This document shows, one piece after another, positions 12,122 through 24,590 of a stretch of 64,000 bases of DNA (positions are counted from its first letter, which is position 1; each line of letters starts with the position of its first letter). This stretch comes from Larimichthys crocea (Eukaryota > Chordata > Actinopteri > Sciaenidae). Both the position numbers and the translations under genes were made by a program. Below the pieces are notes generated by a model. It searched no databases, was not told where the DNA came from, and saw only the letters and a list, made by a program, of their open reading frames with translations. The stretch is taken from assembly GCF_000972845.2 (NCBI RefSeq), contig NC_040028.1, forward strand, positions 8,517,052-8,581,051, read 5' to 3'.

Positions 12122-12465
12122 GTACTTGTTACAGCAGCAGAGGAAAGTGTAGCATACACTACAGAATTAGAAAAAAAGTAGAAAAGCCAAAAAACACAAT
12201 AAACAGACAGAAATATCTATAACCTACACAATAAACACGAAAAACAAATAAACTTTCAAAACAGACAAGTACTGAGGATAAAAGTGGCATGATATATAAA
12301 GAGTATTGTAATGTAAAGTGATCGAAATATTGCAAAGAAAGTGACCATGATACGAATAATAATATTATTGCAAGAGTAGTGACCATAATATAAATAATAT
12401 TACAAAAGTAAGCGACCAGTGATATAAATAATAACTGCAAGGCATAAATGAAAAAATAAATTCTA
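11945..12465. repeat. Diverged LINE-tail-like repeat with a 60-bp direct repeat and GATA insert
   Basis: About 60 bp at 11950-12010 (AATATTACAAAAGTAAGTGA, then AATAATAACTGCAATGTATA) recurs at 12396-12460. Between them lie a GATA tract (12070-12121) and ACTTGTTACAGCAGCAGAGG, a word found in fish non-LTR 3' ends. Confidence 0.4.
12070..12121. repeat. (GATA)n microsatellite 3
   Basis: About 12 perfect units. Confidence 0.95.
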
Positions 12466-12479
12466 TTGTGTTATTTATT

Positions 12480-13587
12480 GTGTTTTATCTTGTTGTACAG
12501 CACTTTGGAAACCTTGGTTTGCTGAGTGGATTGGATTGGATAATTATTCTGCAATTATTTTTTATTTTAGCTTTGTTTATGTATCAGAACAGTTATTTTT
12601 TGATTAATTATTAATTAATATTACATGGTTAGATAGATACATACTGGTTAGATAGATAAAAAAAACTATATTTAAAAAAAAGTAGAAATAAGAAATAGAG
12701 CTACAAATAGAGCTAAAAAAATGTATACTATACTATAACTATGCTATACAAAAAGTTGTCCTTTCTCTAAACAGAGTGTTTGGTGCTAGACAGGATCGAC
12801 ACAGTCTTTGACCTCATGTTTGTTTTAAAATAAATATTCAAAGAAGGAAAACAGAAATGAGAAACTTGTGACATGTGAGTCAGAAGTGCAGCGGATTAAA
12901 AAATAGAAGAAGACAAGTAAAGTTATTTATTACTTTATATAAATTATGACACGTTACTCACAATTATTACTGTTTTTATTGTCTCTTCCTGGTTAAATAA
13001 AGGTTAAATAAAAAAAAATGATAAGTAGGAAGAAGGAGCTCCTGTATGTGTTAACAACACAAAAATATAACCTCCTTGTAAAAGGGATCATTCTGCATAA
13101 TGACTACTTATATTTTGTTTGGTTATCCCACTCTGGCAATCCTGACAAGTAGGGTAGTCTCAAACGCAATCCCTTATTTATATTTATTTTACCTTGTCTT
13201 TTATTTGATTTTTTCCCTTTTGTGTATGCTTCTGAATATTTCTTGATTTACAAAAGCAAGAAACAAAGTTTAAGTTGAGTATATTTTTGACTTTTTATTT
13301 TGATTCTGATTTGACTTTTACATTCAAATAATCATGGTATATGTCTTTATCCAGGCAGATAATGTGAAATAGTACAGTGAATTACCAGCATTAAAACAAA
13401 AAACATATATGTTGTTAACATAGAGTCAATGGCAGCCCACAGCCTCCTGAGCGTTTGTAGTGATCGAGCAAAACATCAACATCACAGCAGTGTTTGTGAA
13501 ACAAAGGTAGACAGAGAGCTGCTAGATCTCTCTGCAGACAGACACAGGTGTGGACCACACTGAAGGTTCTACAAACAGGTACTGTGT
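12480..13587. other. Intergenic, no gene seen
   Basis: AT-rich, with no conserved reading frame. GTACAGCACTTTGGAAACC near 12495 resembles a transposable-element tail but is too short to call. Confidence 0.6.
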
Positions 13588-13977
13588 GGGGCCTCCCTCT
13601 ATCTGTCTGACTGTCTGTCTATCTGTCTGTCTGTCTGTTTCTCTATCTGTCTGTCTCTCTGTCTGTCTGTCTGTCTTTCTATCTGTTTCTCAGTCTGTCT
13701 GTATGTCTGCCTGTTTCTTTATCTATCTGTCTGTTTCTTCATCTATCTGTCTGACTGTCTGTTTATCTGTCTGTCTGTCTGTTTCTCTATCTGTCTGTCT
13801 CTCTGTCTGTCTGACTGTCTGTCTTTCTATCTGTTTCTCTGTCTGTCTGTATGTCTGCATGTTTCTTTATCTATCTGTCTGTTTCTTCATCTATCTGTCT
13901 GTCTGTCTGTCTGTCTGTATGTCTGTCTGTCTATCTGTCTATCTATCTTTCTGTCTGTCTGTCTGTCTGTCTGTCCT
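13588..13977. repeat. (TCTG)n tetranucleotide tract, about 390 bp
   Basis: TCTG/TGTC units mixed with TCTA, TCTT and TTTC variants. A segment of about 120 bp (13603-13722 region) is nearly repeated at 13753-13880, showing higher-order duplication. Confidence 0.9.
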
Positions 13978-14060
13978 GCCCCCCCCCCTCTCTCTCTATC
14001 TCGTCTCTCTGCTCTTCTGTCTCGTCTCTCTCTCTCTCTCTGTCTCTCTCTCTCTCTCTG
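13978..14060. repeat. Poly-C run and (TC)n tract
   Basis: Nine or ten C followed by CT-rich sequence and TCTC runs, continuous with the tetranucleotide tract. Confidence 0.85.
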
Positions 14061-15081
14061 GTCTTTTCTGATGGATTAAACAGGTTAAACTGAATTGTGT
14101 CTTACTTTATCAGATGTAAGAACCGAACATTTCCATTAAAGTGTCCTAAATCTTATTTTAGGCTCCATAAATTCATTATATATTTAACAATCACATTAAT
14201 AAATGCAAAGTTAGATCAGTACTTTTATTCAAGTGCTGGGCTTGAACTAAATTTTATGTTAGAAAAAGATTATAATACAAGTACATGACCAGATTTAGAT
14301 TATTATTATGAAATATAATGATGTTATATCGATTAAATTACAAATCAGTATATAAAGTTATCAAAATGAGTTCCCCCTTTAGAAGTTGCAACATAAATGA
14401 ATATATACAATTATGTATTATATATTATTCTGCATACTTTTACTTTAATTTTGGTACTTTAAGTATATTTTGATGCTAATAATTTTGTACTTTTAGTCAT
14501 TACACTTAATTTTTAGTACTTATAGTTCAGTAAAACTTCTGTGTACTTCTTCCACCGCTGATTTTAATCATTTAAACCCCATTTATCTGAATATGCAGAT
14601 GTTTTCATGGACTTTTGTAACCATGCAAAATGGTTACCCAGTCTGCAGAGTAAATATCTTTCTTTTGGTAGTTAAAGTAAAAAAATATGAAATGTTCAGC
14701 TCAGTTTGGTCGTTATAACCATTTGTAAAAATAACTGTAAATCTTTAGAATATCTCTCAAATGGAGAGAGGTGGTCGAGGTGACAGAGCAGTGGCTGGTG
14801 AAGGAGGTGGAGTGAAGCAGAGATTGACTGTCAGGCGAGCAGACAGGGCTACATCCATCGATACAAATGACAGAGGACGAGAGACAGCAGGAGCCCAATG
14901 CAGTGTAAGCGTCTGGTGCTGTCAGCAGCTTTAAATCACACTGGCACTCCAAAACAACAAAAAACCCACAGCACTATTGTGCTGCCCCACTCATTCATAT
15001 AAAGAAATAACAATGCTATGCTCTCTATATAGCTGTTGGACGTACTTTAATTTAATTTAATTCAATTCAACCGGGTGGTTA
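14061..15081. other. Intergenic, no gene seen
   Basis: AT-rich and non-coding. Nothing recognised. Confidence 0.6.
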
Positions 15082-15142
15082 GGAGTGGCACTTGTCTTGC
15101 TCTAAGACTCCACAAGTCTTAGAGCAAGACACGTAACTCCAA
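15082..15142. repeat. Strong stem-loop
   Basis: Arms 15094-15109 and 15115-15130 are perfect 16-bp complements around a 5-base loop. The pairing continues imperfectly for about ten further bases on each side. Confidence 0.8.
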
Positions 15143-15545
15143 ATGAAATTCACACTGAATTAACGTGTCTGTCAAAATAATGTAATGTAGTATGAGCATG
15201 TAGCAAAGAGGCAATCAAACATTATCATTACTGACTGTTAAATAAAATAATATTTCAAGGGTTGTGCTCCACAAAAAACATCCTGTCATATGCAGAGACA
15301 AACTGTTCACAAGACACATATTTTTTATTTTATTTTATATTTTTTGTGTTTTTCAGTGTTATTACTGCTGTCAGAAAATATATTAGTTATTTTATTGAGT
15401 TTTATGTTCTGATCCAAATTAGACTTAATTTAAATTAATAGCAGATTTTTTTTTTCTGAATGATTGATTGATTATATTCATGTCGTTCCCAACCCGTATG
15501 GGCTTATGAGACACTAGACAGCAACAACATGCCACATGAGAAATG

Positions 15546-15577
15546 ATAAGATAAGATAAGATGAGGTAAGATAAGAT
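15546..15577. repeat. (GATAA)n short tandem repeat
   Basis: Six imperfect GATAA units next to the LINE fragment at 15620; possibly the tail of a second element. Confidence 0.7.
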
Positions 15578-15619
15578 GTGTGGTCTGAGGTGTCTTCCTC
15601 CTGAAGTCAATCATCATCT

Positions 15620-15870
15620 CCTTCATTCCTGGGTGTTCATCTCAACAACAAACTGGACTGGTATAGGACAACGTCGATGTCCTGTACAAGAAGGTCCAAA
15701 GTTGTCTCCACTTACTGTGGAAACTGGTGTAATTTGGAGTGTGCAGGACTCCTCGATGACACTCTGGTAGCATCTGCATTATTCTATACCGTTGTATGCT
15801 GGAGAGGGGGAAGCACAGAGAGGGACAGAAAAAGACTCAACAAACTGGTCAAGAGGAAAAACCTGTTTTT
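15620..15870 (+). pseudogene. LINE reverse-transcriptase C-terminal fragment (L2/CR1-like)
   Basis: Conceptual residues LGVHLNNKLDW at about 15630-15660 and, one frame on, DDTLVASALFYTVVCWRGGS and DRKRLNKLVKRK match the conserved tail after the palm domain of fish LINE reverse transcriptases. The rest of the element is missing, so it is a dead fragment. Confidence 0.7.
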
Positions 15871-16977
15871 TTTTTCCAGTATTCCTTTTGGACATATTTG
15901 TAGCTGAAGGTAATAATACAGTTTTTCTCCATTGGTTTGGCTCATTTCTTGAAACAGAAATTACTTCTTAATTAATTCTCAAAACAACATGGACAAACCT
16001 CCAAACCACTTAAACCAATTGATCACAACAGAATTGTATTTCTCATTGATTTCATCACATTGCAAATGTCTTAGCACATCTTTGCAAATGATTAAGTACA
16101 GTTAGCCTACATTTAGCACAAGTGAATAGATCCTGTTGATCTAAACTGATTGACTGATTCCCAGTCTAATGGTTGTTCTCTCCGAAACATGTCATCATCA
16201 TTTCATTCTATAAGTCATCACATGCAAAATAGTCTGTTCAATTGTCAAAATTAGTCAACATAATCATATCAACATAATACCGTGAATACCATATATTCAC
16301 AGTATTATATTCACATATATTTACAGCAGCATAAGCTACATATAATTTTCATATAGTTTTTGTTAATTGTTTATATAACAGTATATTATGCTTTATACAT
16401 ATTCTTGTTACTCTGATATGGAGGTTACTTTATGTGTGTAAATAAAAATGGCTACCTTTCCTTGGCAGTGTGAGTGCAATGTGTGATATCAAACCTTAGA
16501 GGCTACTCTTACCCTTATATCCTGTTTTTTATTTTTATTTTTTCAGTTTTATACACAATTGTATTCTGTTAGCTAGACAAAAAACTAGTACAGTAACCAT
16601 TGTGAATGAAGGACTGAGCTAAGACTGAGAGGTGGACATGAGGGATATGATCCTCTGCCATAGTGACAAAACATCTAAACATTTTGACTTGCAGTGCTCA
16701 CACAATGCCAAAGGGACGATGCATTTTAAAAGTACTGACTATTTATATGAGAAAGAAATTTGGTTTTGACACGAGTGAACTGTTTTGGGAGAGATGTGCA
16801 CTTTTGCAAGTGAGCTATGGTGTTGTGCTTAACTATAAGGGGCTTGTGTCCACTGAGCCTCCTTGCTTTGAATGGATGCTGGCTTTATTTTTGTTTGTTT
16901 TGACCCCCAACCCTACTCCCTCGCTCCAGCAGCACTAAATCACAGTGTGTGTCGCTAAACGTTTAAATACCCGTGCT

Positions 16978-17003
16978 GACCAGATTCATTAATGAATCTG
17001 GTC
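16978..17003. repeat. 26-bp perfect palindrome
   Basis: GACCAGATTCATT is followed directly by its own reverse complement, without a spacer. Confidence 0.9.
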
Positions 17004-17647
17004 TTCCCACACAAACCCGACTTGGCACTGCTGTACTTCACTGTAATGAAGTAAGAAGAAACATTATTTGAAAGGCGGCTTACAATGCAATGGTGCTGAG
17101 AAGATCAGGCAGAAAACCTGCTTTTTGTTACTATACATCTCTCAAGGGTAAGCAGTTCACTCTATTCCTGTATGTCCTGCTGCCCCCTGCATACATCATA
17201 CCACATTTACAGGGACACGTCACTGAAAAAACATCTACAATCCAGCTGTGATTCACTTTCAGATGCAGCGTTTCCTGTCTTGTACACGTGCCATTATAAA
17301 GGTATATTTAAAATAAAGTCACAGGGTTTAGTGACGTATTGTCATGCGTCAGAACACCCTTTGTATGTGTTTCAGATAAATGTCACACAGAAACCCACAC
17401 AGTCTGAATGTATATGTTATACTTAACCTTTCTGTGTTTGTTTGGTTCTTGTAGCAGAATGAGGGTGAAGGTTTGAGGTCACGGTCATTCCTTACGTATC
17501 ACAACCAGCTGACTGACTGACAAAGACTTCGCCTCTGACTTTTTTGTCAGTTAAATCTAAACACAGAAACAGTTATTATATTATTTTTTGCAAGTCACTT
17601 ACAAAAAAATAACTGGCAGTTGTGGTTGCCAGAATTTTACCATAATA

Positions 17648-17962
17648 AATGTGGTATAACTTTTTCTAATATTATGATAAAAGAATGTTGATTTTACGGT
17701 TAAGATTGGGGTTTTATTCCACATTATATCATATAAATACAAGTTTGTTTGTTTTCCACCAAAAGAAACACAACACCATTAATATGCCATATAAATAAAG
17801 ATTTTGCTGTCAGATATGACTGTGTTTTACTGTACACTGTAAAAAAAAACAACAACTTGTTTTTACAGTAATAACTTTTTCTAAAAGGATATTAGTACTG
17901 TTGATTTTATGGTTGAGGTTGGCGTTTTATTCCACATTTTATCATATAAATACAAGGTTTAA
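17648..17962 (+). repeat. Direct repeat pair, about 90 bp
   Basis: The first unit (17655-17750) contains GTTGATTTTACGGTTAAGAT and GTTTTATTCCACATTATATC. The second (17872-17962) contains GTTGATTTTATGGTTGAGGT and GTTTTATTCCACATTTTATC. ACTGTAAAAAAAAACAACAA and TTTTTACAGTAATAAC lie between them. Confidence 0.65.
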
Positions 17963-19029
17963 AACGCTGTTCTGCCATACAACTGACATGAAAATACATC
18001 ATCATACGTAATTTTATAGACTTTATTCTGTATAAATTCCCTAAAAATACTATATACATGAAGGTTTTGCCAATTAATTCATTAATTAATTAAGCATGTT
18101 TACTCTGTGCTATACTGTGGAATTAAACAGTGAGGGTTTACTTTCATGGCTGTGAATATTTTAAATATAAATGTGAACATGCCTTTAAGAGATTAATAAC
18201 AGAGATCTCCATTAAAGCCATGTCATTATGAAGATGGTTGCTCATTAATTCATTATTGCACTGATAGTCAAACATACAGTCAGCACAATGAATTAATCAA
18301 AACAGTAACTTTAGCTCTGGATGCCCGACTGATGAGTGAAAGGGAAACTTGAGAGCAGCTGATGGAAAAACTGTATTTAATAATGAAGGAGAGAATCTAA
18401 GGTGGCACAGACACTCACATTCAAGTCGACAGCTAAAACTAGTTTTGCTTATAATGATTTCTTTTTATGTTATGGTTTGTCTTGAAGGAGAATATCTTAT
18501 GTTAAAACATGTCATGATTCTGATTTGCTGCTATTGTCACATTATTATTAACAGTCACAGTCACTGATTTTGGTGAAACTGGATCATATTTTCCCTCTTT
18601 TGGCCTTTGGCTGCTGAGGTAAAACTCTGTGATTTACAGAGTTTTCTGATAGACAGTAAAGTAAACAGTTGTGAACTATAGCTGCTGTTAGCTAATGTCA
18701 GCTCACTTTGTTAGCTGTGATCAGAGCACCGGGGGAGTGTTAGTGTTTGTACCACAGATGATTGGGACCAGTGGAAAGAGGAGGTTTTCAGCCATCGGTG
18801 TGGGGGAATGCTGATGGAGAGTGAAGCCGATGTTGTGCCAGAACCAGAGCTGGGTGGGCTCAGCAGCCTCTATGGACATAATAACAGTGGTGAGGAGTTC
18901 GGTTTACGGTACATCAAAGACACAGCCTTCCACCTGATGGAGTTACTCTTCAGTCTACAAGAATAAAACAGTATTAATTGACTTCTTGTTATCAGTACAA
19001 GCTAATCCTGTGTAATACTTTACGGAGAA

Positions 19030-19115
19030 ACAATCTACAGATGGTAAATGGTAAATGGACTATACTTATATAGCGCCTTTCTAGTCTTCCGACCACTCAC
19101 AGCGCTTTTACACTA
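19030..19115 (+). repeat. Fish dispersed repeat (AAATGGACT...TATAGCGCCTTTCTAG)
   Basis: GGTAAATGGACTATACTTAT and ATAGCGCCTTTCTAGTCTTC are a widespread teleost repeat. A second, shorter relative is at 24505-24590. Confidence 0.6.
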
Positions 19116-19359
19116 CACTACAATTTACTGAAATTTTCAGTCAATGCTTTGCAGAGAAATGCTAAATTTTTAATATATTTTCCCTGAATTACTACGATCG
19201 AAAACCTTCAATGAAGTGACAATACTAATTTACAAATGACATGTACACGAAAAACGTTAAATTGTTAGCATTTATACTAGTATATATACTCAGCTCACTC
19301 ATATAATCAGGATTTTGTTCATCAACAGCCTAAATCCAGTGAAATACCCTGTCTGTTGT

Positions 19360-19735
19360 CTTTGAAGTGTTTTGGACAGGGGACTTCCAGGAGGATAATG
19401 TACCACATCACAAAGCACTCGTCACCTCAGCATGGCCCCAGGAACATGACAGATACTTCAGTTTATTACAGTGGACTGCAGAGTCTGCAGATGTCAGCCC
19501 AGTATAATACATCTGGGATGAAGTGCAGAATGTCTGTATGACCAAACAATCTGCCAGATGCTACTGAATCAGCGTGGACCCCTGGACGACTCTATTAATC
19601 CAGAATTTAGCCTCTTCGGACTACGATGCTGTGACACCTTGGTGCAAACATCAAACAATCATTCAGCAGATTTCATATTTTTTAGTGTGTTGAGGCTGTG
19701 AGAAATGATTTAGTCTCTTGCAAAATAAAAATAAT
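19360..19735 (+). mobile_element. Possible mariner/Tc1-like transposase remnant
   Basis: Broken frames give DNVPHHKALVTSAWPQEHD, then SPVQYIWDEVQ with a stop inside, resembling the second catalytic Asp region and the following NPIE-type region of Tc1/mariner transposases. Stops and frameshifts are frequent. It could be a chance resemblance. Confidence 0.4.
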
Positions 19736-21417
19736 TGTATTCTGTAAGAAAATCTTAAACAATAGGTCATAAACGTTCCCCAAAACATCTTTATGTTTAA
19801 TGAAAAATTTTCTTTTCTGTGTCCTATTTTAAAGTGAAGATTGCATCTGCCATCTAGGAGCTACCATGGCAACAGCCCTCACTGTGAGCACTTGCTGAAG
19901 AAATTGCAACAATGGGAGTCGTGTTTTTATATTAGATTAATGCCAAATCATGTCAGCATTTTGTGGAAATTATCTTTTCAGTGAGACAGCCGCATGATCA
20001 GGCTATCAAAATAATATGATGCTCTTAATGTACTATTGTTTTTCAGCATCTGAAGGTTGTGGACTGGAGGTACAGTATGTATCAATGTGCTGGCATTTCA
20101 TTTTGTGGCTGATTTATCTCCCTGAAATGTACCCAGACTGTGGGCAACAACAAAAAAAGTGCCTACCTCAAAGCGAGGATGACCTTGAGAGGAAAGCCAA
20201 AACCCCTCAGCCAGCCGGTGCCAAATTCATTTCATCCCTGATGAAAAGAGGTTTTTGAATCTTTCAACCAGCAGAGGACTGATAGATGATTTCTGGAGTT
20301 TCACAGAGTTTCAAAATTGGGTAATAAGAGGAAGTTAGGCTTCACTGTCCTTCACACACACACACTTTCAACACATTTCAATGATGCTGATAAAAAGCTG
20401 CCAGCAGCCGGGACACTTTGGAGAGCTGTGTCTTGATGTCTTCTTGTAGAGTGCTCTCTGCGTGTTACTCTTTATATGAATGTGCTGACGGCTGGTCAGT
20501 TTTCTCTCTGAGTGAGAGCTTTGTGTTGTACAGATATGGCTGGTTTGTTCTAGGTCACACTGCAGAGAGATCCATTTGGGGCACAGGAAGTTATATTGAT
20601 CCAGATCCAGAGACCAGTGCCAACTGCCACAACTCCTCGCAGCCTATTGTTATTAAAATATGCATCACAATTACCATATCCATCCAAGGACAAGCATTTT
20701 TACACAGAGGTCTTGGTCAGAGTTTACTTTCAGTAGTTAATCCCCCTGGGAGCATGAACATGCTCCTATCAGATCTTCCTCTATAAGACCATGAGATATC
20801 TTGCATATTAAGTTGACACCTTGGCCTCAGAGTGGCACCAGAGGAAAGGTCAGTATCTGATTCATCTAAATGGGACATCAATTTCTGGGGAGCATGCTCA
20901 GCAAATTTCATGGTAATCTGTATTTCCCATTCCTTGTGTGACATTTTATCCTGATGGTTGAACACGAGCAAATGTCATTGTGTCAAAGATAATTAGGGTT
21001 CATCTTCTGGGGATCATAAATAGACAATGGTAGTCTGGATTCTTCTTCTTCCTCCTCTTATTGTTGTTCTTCGTGTTCTTGTTCTTCTTAAACTTTTTTG
21101 TTCTTCTTCTTCCTCCATCTTCAAAACAACCATTAAGATGGCAAAATGCCCTCTGTGAATGACTGTAACTTGTATTATTGAAACTTGATTTCATATATAT
21201 TTCATTTAGAAAGCATATTATATAGAAGAGGCTATGGAGTGCACATACATTTATTTTACTTCATGGTATTTCATCCAGGTATTTCATCATGTCCAGTTCT
21301 AGTAGTTGTCCACAAGGTGGCAGTACATACAAATCAGCTGCAGTGGTAAAGAGCAATCTTTAAATTATTCCAGATACCAACACAACTAAATAAGGATAGA
21401 TTAAAGATAATCTGTGT

Positions 21418-21605
21418 TGGGTGTTTGTTAGCTCAGTGGGTAGAGCATCCACCCCATATACAAAGGCTCAGTCTTTGCTGGAGTGGCCCAGGTTTTAAAT
21501 CCGACCTGTGGCCCTTTGCTGCATGTCATTCCCCACCTTTCCCCACATTTCTGTCACTCTTCAGTTGTCTCTATAGAATAAAGCTTGAAAAGGCAAAAAA
21601 ATCTT
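21418..21605 (+). mobile_element. tRNA-derived SINE
   Basis: TTAGCTCAGTGGGTAGAGC matches a tRNA A box and GGTTTTAAATCCGACC a degenerate B box. CTTTGCTGCATGTCATTCCC and an A-rich end (GAAAAGGCAAAAAAA) follow, the usual layout of fish tRNA-derived SINEs. Confidence 0.7.
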
Positions 21606-23540
21606 CATCCAGATCTCTTTAGGATCCACATGGATTAAAGAAAACTCATCATGGTTTACTCACCAGCGAGCAATGTTTTATTTGACCTCTAAAAATAAAT
21701 AAATAATAATAAAAAAAAAAGAAACAAAATCAAATTTCAAAAATCACATCAGCCTGTAGAAACAGACTCTATTCAAGCTTGATTAAGAAGTTCAGCCGTA
21801 GATGATAACTTTAATGTATCATTAAATAAACTAAGAGTTTTTTTCTTTTGTTTTATATTTTCAGTATTGTTATAAATCCTTTATTTTCCTTCTTCGTGTT
21901 TTCTGATGCAGTTTTTAAGCACACTAATTACATGTGCACACCCCAATGATTCATGTTAATGACCATGAAAGCTAATCTTGATTTACTTTGGTCTCAAGCT
22001 TTACATACATAATTTATTCAGTGAAATAATTAGTGCACTGTTGAACTGGCTTACCTCTTCAGGCATCATATATTAATGACATTTTATATTATTATATAGA
22101 TTAAGTGTGCAAAAACTCTCCGATTTGAGGCTAAATGGTTTTCGTTTATATTTTTATAGGCTGAAAGACAGACCATATACCACATTAGCATATATTTGAT
22201 GGTTATTTACAACTGTCAGGACTCAACAGGAGACAGTGATGGATGGAAATTTGATTAATTTCATTTGATTGCTCATAGGACTGAGAGGGGAGACTGTGGA
22301 AATGGACGTAATGAAACATTTAAAATATAAACAGGAGAAATGTGTAAAATAATATCTGAGGTTTCACGTGTCATAATATCAGGTCCTTAGGAAAGATTGA
22401 GACAGTTCCTGCTGCAGGACCAACTGGACTGTTGACAGCATCGTTGTGAAAGACTGCAGGTTTTCTGTTGATCCACACGGTGATGCTACCAGCCTCTGTT
22501 AAACATTAAGGAGACAACAGTTTAAAAGGCATTTCATTCAAAGAAATACATAATGATAAATGACAAAGGCCATTCTAATACATACAGTTATATTTATTCA
22601 TAGAAACACAAGAAAACAGGCAACAGGTGTTTCATATATAAATTTAAATATTCAATTTTAGTGTAGTTTTATACCACATATTTAAAAATGTAAATGTTTT
22701 TTCAACACTTTATTATTGCTGGTAACTGTTTATGTTACAGTTCACTAAATCATAAATGCAAACTGCCTTGTTGATTTGTTCCCTCAGTCCAAATTCACTG
22801 CCTTGTTAATCATTTTGGCAAGTGTGTAAACAGTCTGCCTAATGATACTGTTTATATTTACCATGCCGTCGTAGACTTTTAATTTTCTGTATCAATGATG
22901 TTTGATATTGTTTTGATGTATGAATATTTCAGTATCGTTTGAATCTTTTGTTGAATATGTAAAAAGATGGAGGGCATTTCAAACAGATTATGAAGGATCA
23001 TTATTTCCAGGCTCTAACAGTGAGATTTGCTTTTAGTTTGGCAGTTTACATGTTTACATATTAATGATCAAAGAAACTTGTGTGCTATAATCTATCTAGA
23101 AAGCCACCTACAGCATGCTTGATCCTGGACTTTAGTGGCCTGATAATCAGACTGAAGTACAACATCTTGCCGGTTCCTGAACCTCTGCAATCTCATTAAA
23201 TGAACACTTGGGAAGCACTTATACATATAAAAGGTTTTATAACTTCCCTTCTATGTGTATGACATTTAAAGATATGTAGGCATACATAATTTTCATACTA
23301 AAATTCATTTGCATGTTATTATCCTCAGTCAGTCTGTACTGAACTCCCCCCTCTGTCTGTTGTCACCTATTGGTTTGCTATTGATACTCTGCCCTCATGT
23401 ACTGTACCTGCATGTCATTTATTGTGGTTTAGTTTTTAATGTGTCAGACTTGATTCATGTGTCTAATATATTGTGCATGATCTTTATGTCTATGCTTCTG
23501 CTTTGCATGTTTCAGTTAATGTCTAACAATGTTGTCCATC

Positions 23541-23614
23541 TTATCTTATCTTATCTTATCTTATCTTATCTTATCTTATCTTATCTTATCTTATCTTATC
23601 TTATCTTATCTTAT
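23541..23614. repeat. (TTATC)n pentanucleotide microsatellite
   Basis: About 15 uninterrupted units. Confidence 0.95.
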
Positions 23615-23665
23615 GGGGTTGTTAGGCACCACATGATTCAGGACATTTAAATAAATCAAATCAAT

Positions 23666-23710
23666 CAAAACAAAACAAAACAAAACAAAAACAAACAAAA
23701 AACAAAACAA
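23666..23710. repeat. (AAAAC)n tract
   Basis: Imperfect AAAAC units. Confidence 0.8.
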
Positions 23711-24357
23711 AGTCACCTGTCTGTTTATCTGTATGGTTGTTTTGGCTTTGCATGTGAGTACACATGTATGAACTTCATCAGTAAACTTGAGTCTAATTTG
23801 GATCAGAACACAAAACTAAATGCGCTACCTAAAATAAAAGAACTCCTTTAGAATAAATATCTTTTCTGTCATCACACAACTCTCTCTGCTTTCTTTAACT
23901 GTTCTTGCTCAATACCTTTGTAATTTTAACTGTATATTCTGTTTTTAGAGAGAATTTGTATCATCTAACAGAAATGTTTTAATGTGTGTCTCTGTAAATA
24001 AATAAATAAAACAAATAATATAATAAAGTTCAGTTGTATAAAGAAGAAATGGCTGAAATGAAGAAATAAAATAATGAATAAAAATTAGACCATTTTATAT
24101 TATAAACCTGTGGCCTACAGTTTGTAGTCTTACTGTACAGGCGTTTCTATTACGGAGTTTTATTTTGAAAGATGAAACAGGAGAACTTTTATTTTGTAGT
24201 TTTTCTCCTTAATTTGACTAAATTGAGCCATTGACCGGACCGCAGTTTGCTTGAGAGGCACCTGGCTGCAGACCTCCACTGTCACACACCTCCACTGTCA
24301 GGTCCGGAAGTGATGACTTTTTTTGGGGGGTGGGGAGGTGGAGAGGACATTTTGAGA

Positions 24358-24421
24358 GGGTCATTTTCATTTTCAGATGAAAATTACCCTTTTCATTTTC
24401 AGATGAAAATGATTTTCAGAT
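24358..24421 (+). repeat. Short tandem/inverted TTTCAGATGAAAA repeats
   Basis: TTTTCATTTTCAGATGAAAA occurs twice within 45 bp, then ATGATTTTCAGATG. Each unit is itself nearly palindromic. Confidence 0.7.
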
Positions 24422-24504
24422 GCCTCACTGAGCAGGTTGGTCCGTTGGTGCGTTACGTTAACGCGTCCGCCATATTGGATGTGGCAGATCTGCCCGTAAA
24501 CTAA

Positions 24505-24590
24505 TAACAGGAAATGGACTGAACTTCATAAAGCGCCTTTCTACAAAGTTCTTCAAGTGAATGTCTCTTATACACCCATTCACACACACA
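24505..24590 (+). repeat. Fish dispersed repeat, second copy
   Basis: GAAATGGACTGAACTTCATA and AAGCGCCTTTCTACAAAGTT match the repeat at 19030-19115, here upstream of gtf2f2. Confidence 0.55.

Larger units (their letters stand above)
15871..19029. other. Intergenic, no gene seen
   Basis: Only the palindrome at 16978 and the direct repeat at 17648 stand out. Reading frames are short and show no family motif. Confidence 0.6.
19736..24261. other. Intergenic, no gene seen
   Basis: Contains the SINE at 21418, a pyrimidine-rich stretch (21045-21125) and the pentanucleotide repeat. I saw no nufip1 or gpalpp1 motif on either strand. Confidence 0.55.

Noticed and set aside
13550..14071. A 173-residue open frame rich in CLSV repeats
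   Set aside because: It is the translation of the TCTG microsatellite, with no non-repetitive coding part.
21418..21605. A tRNA gene
   Set aside because: A- and B-box-like words are present, but the region between does not fold as a cloverleaf and the downstream part is a typical SINE body.
23541..23614. A CRISPR-like array or satellite
   Set aside because: It is a simple TTATC microsatellite without spacers. The organism is a vertebrate.
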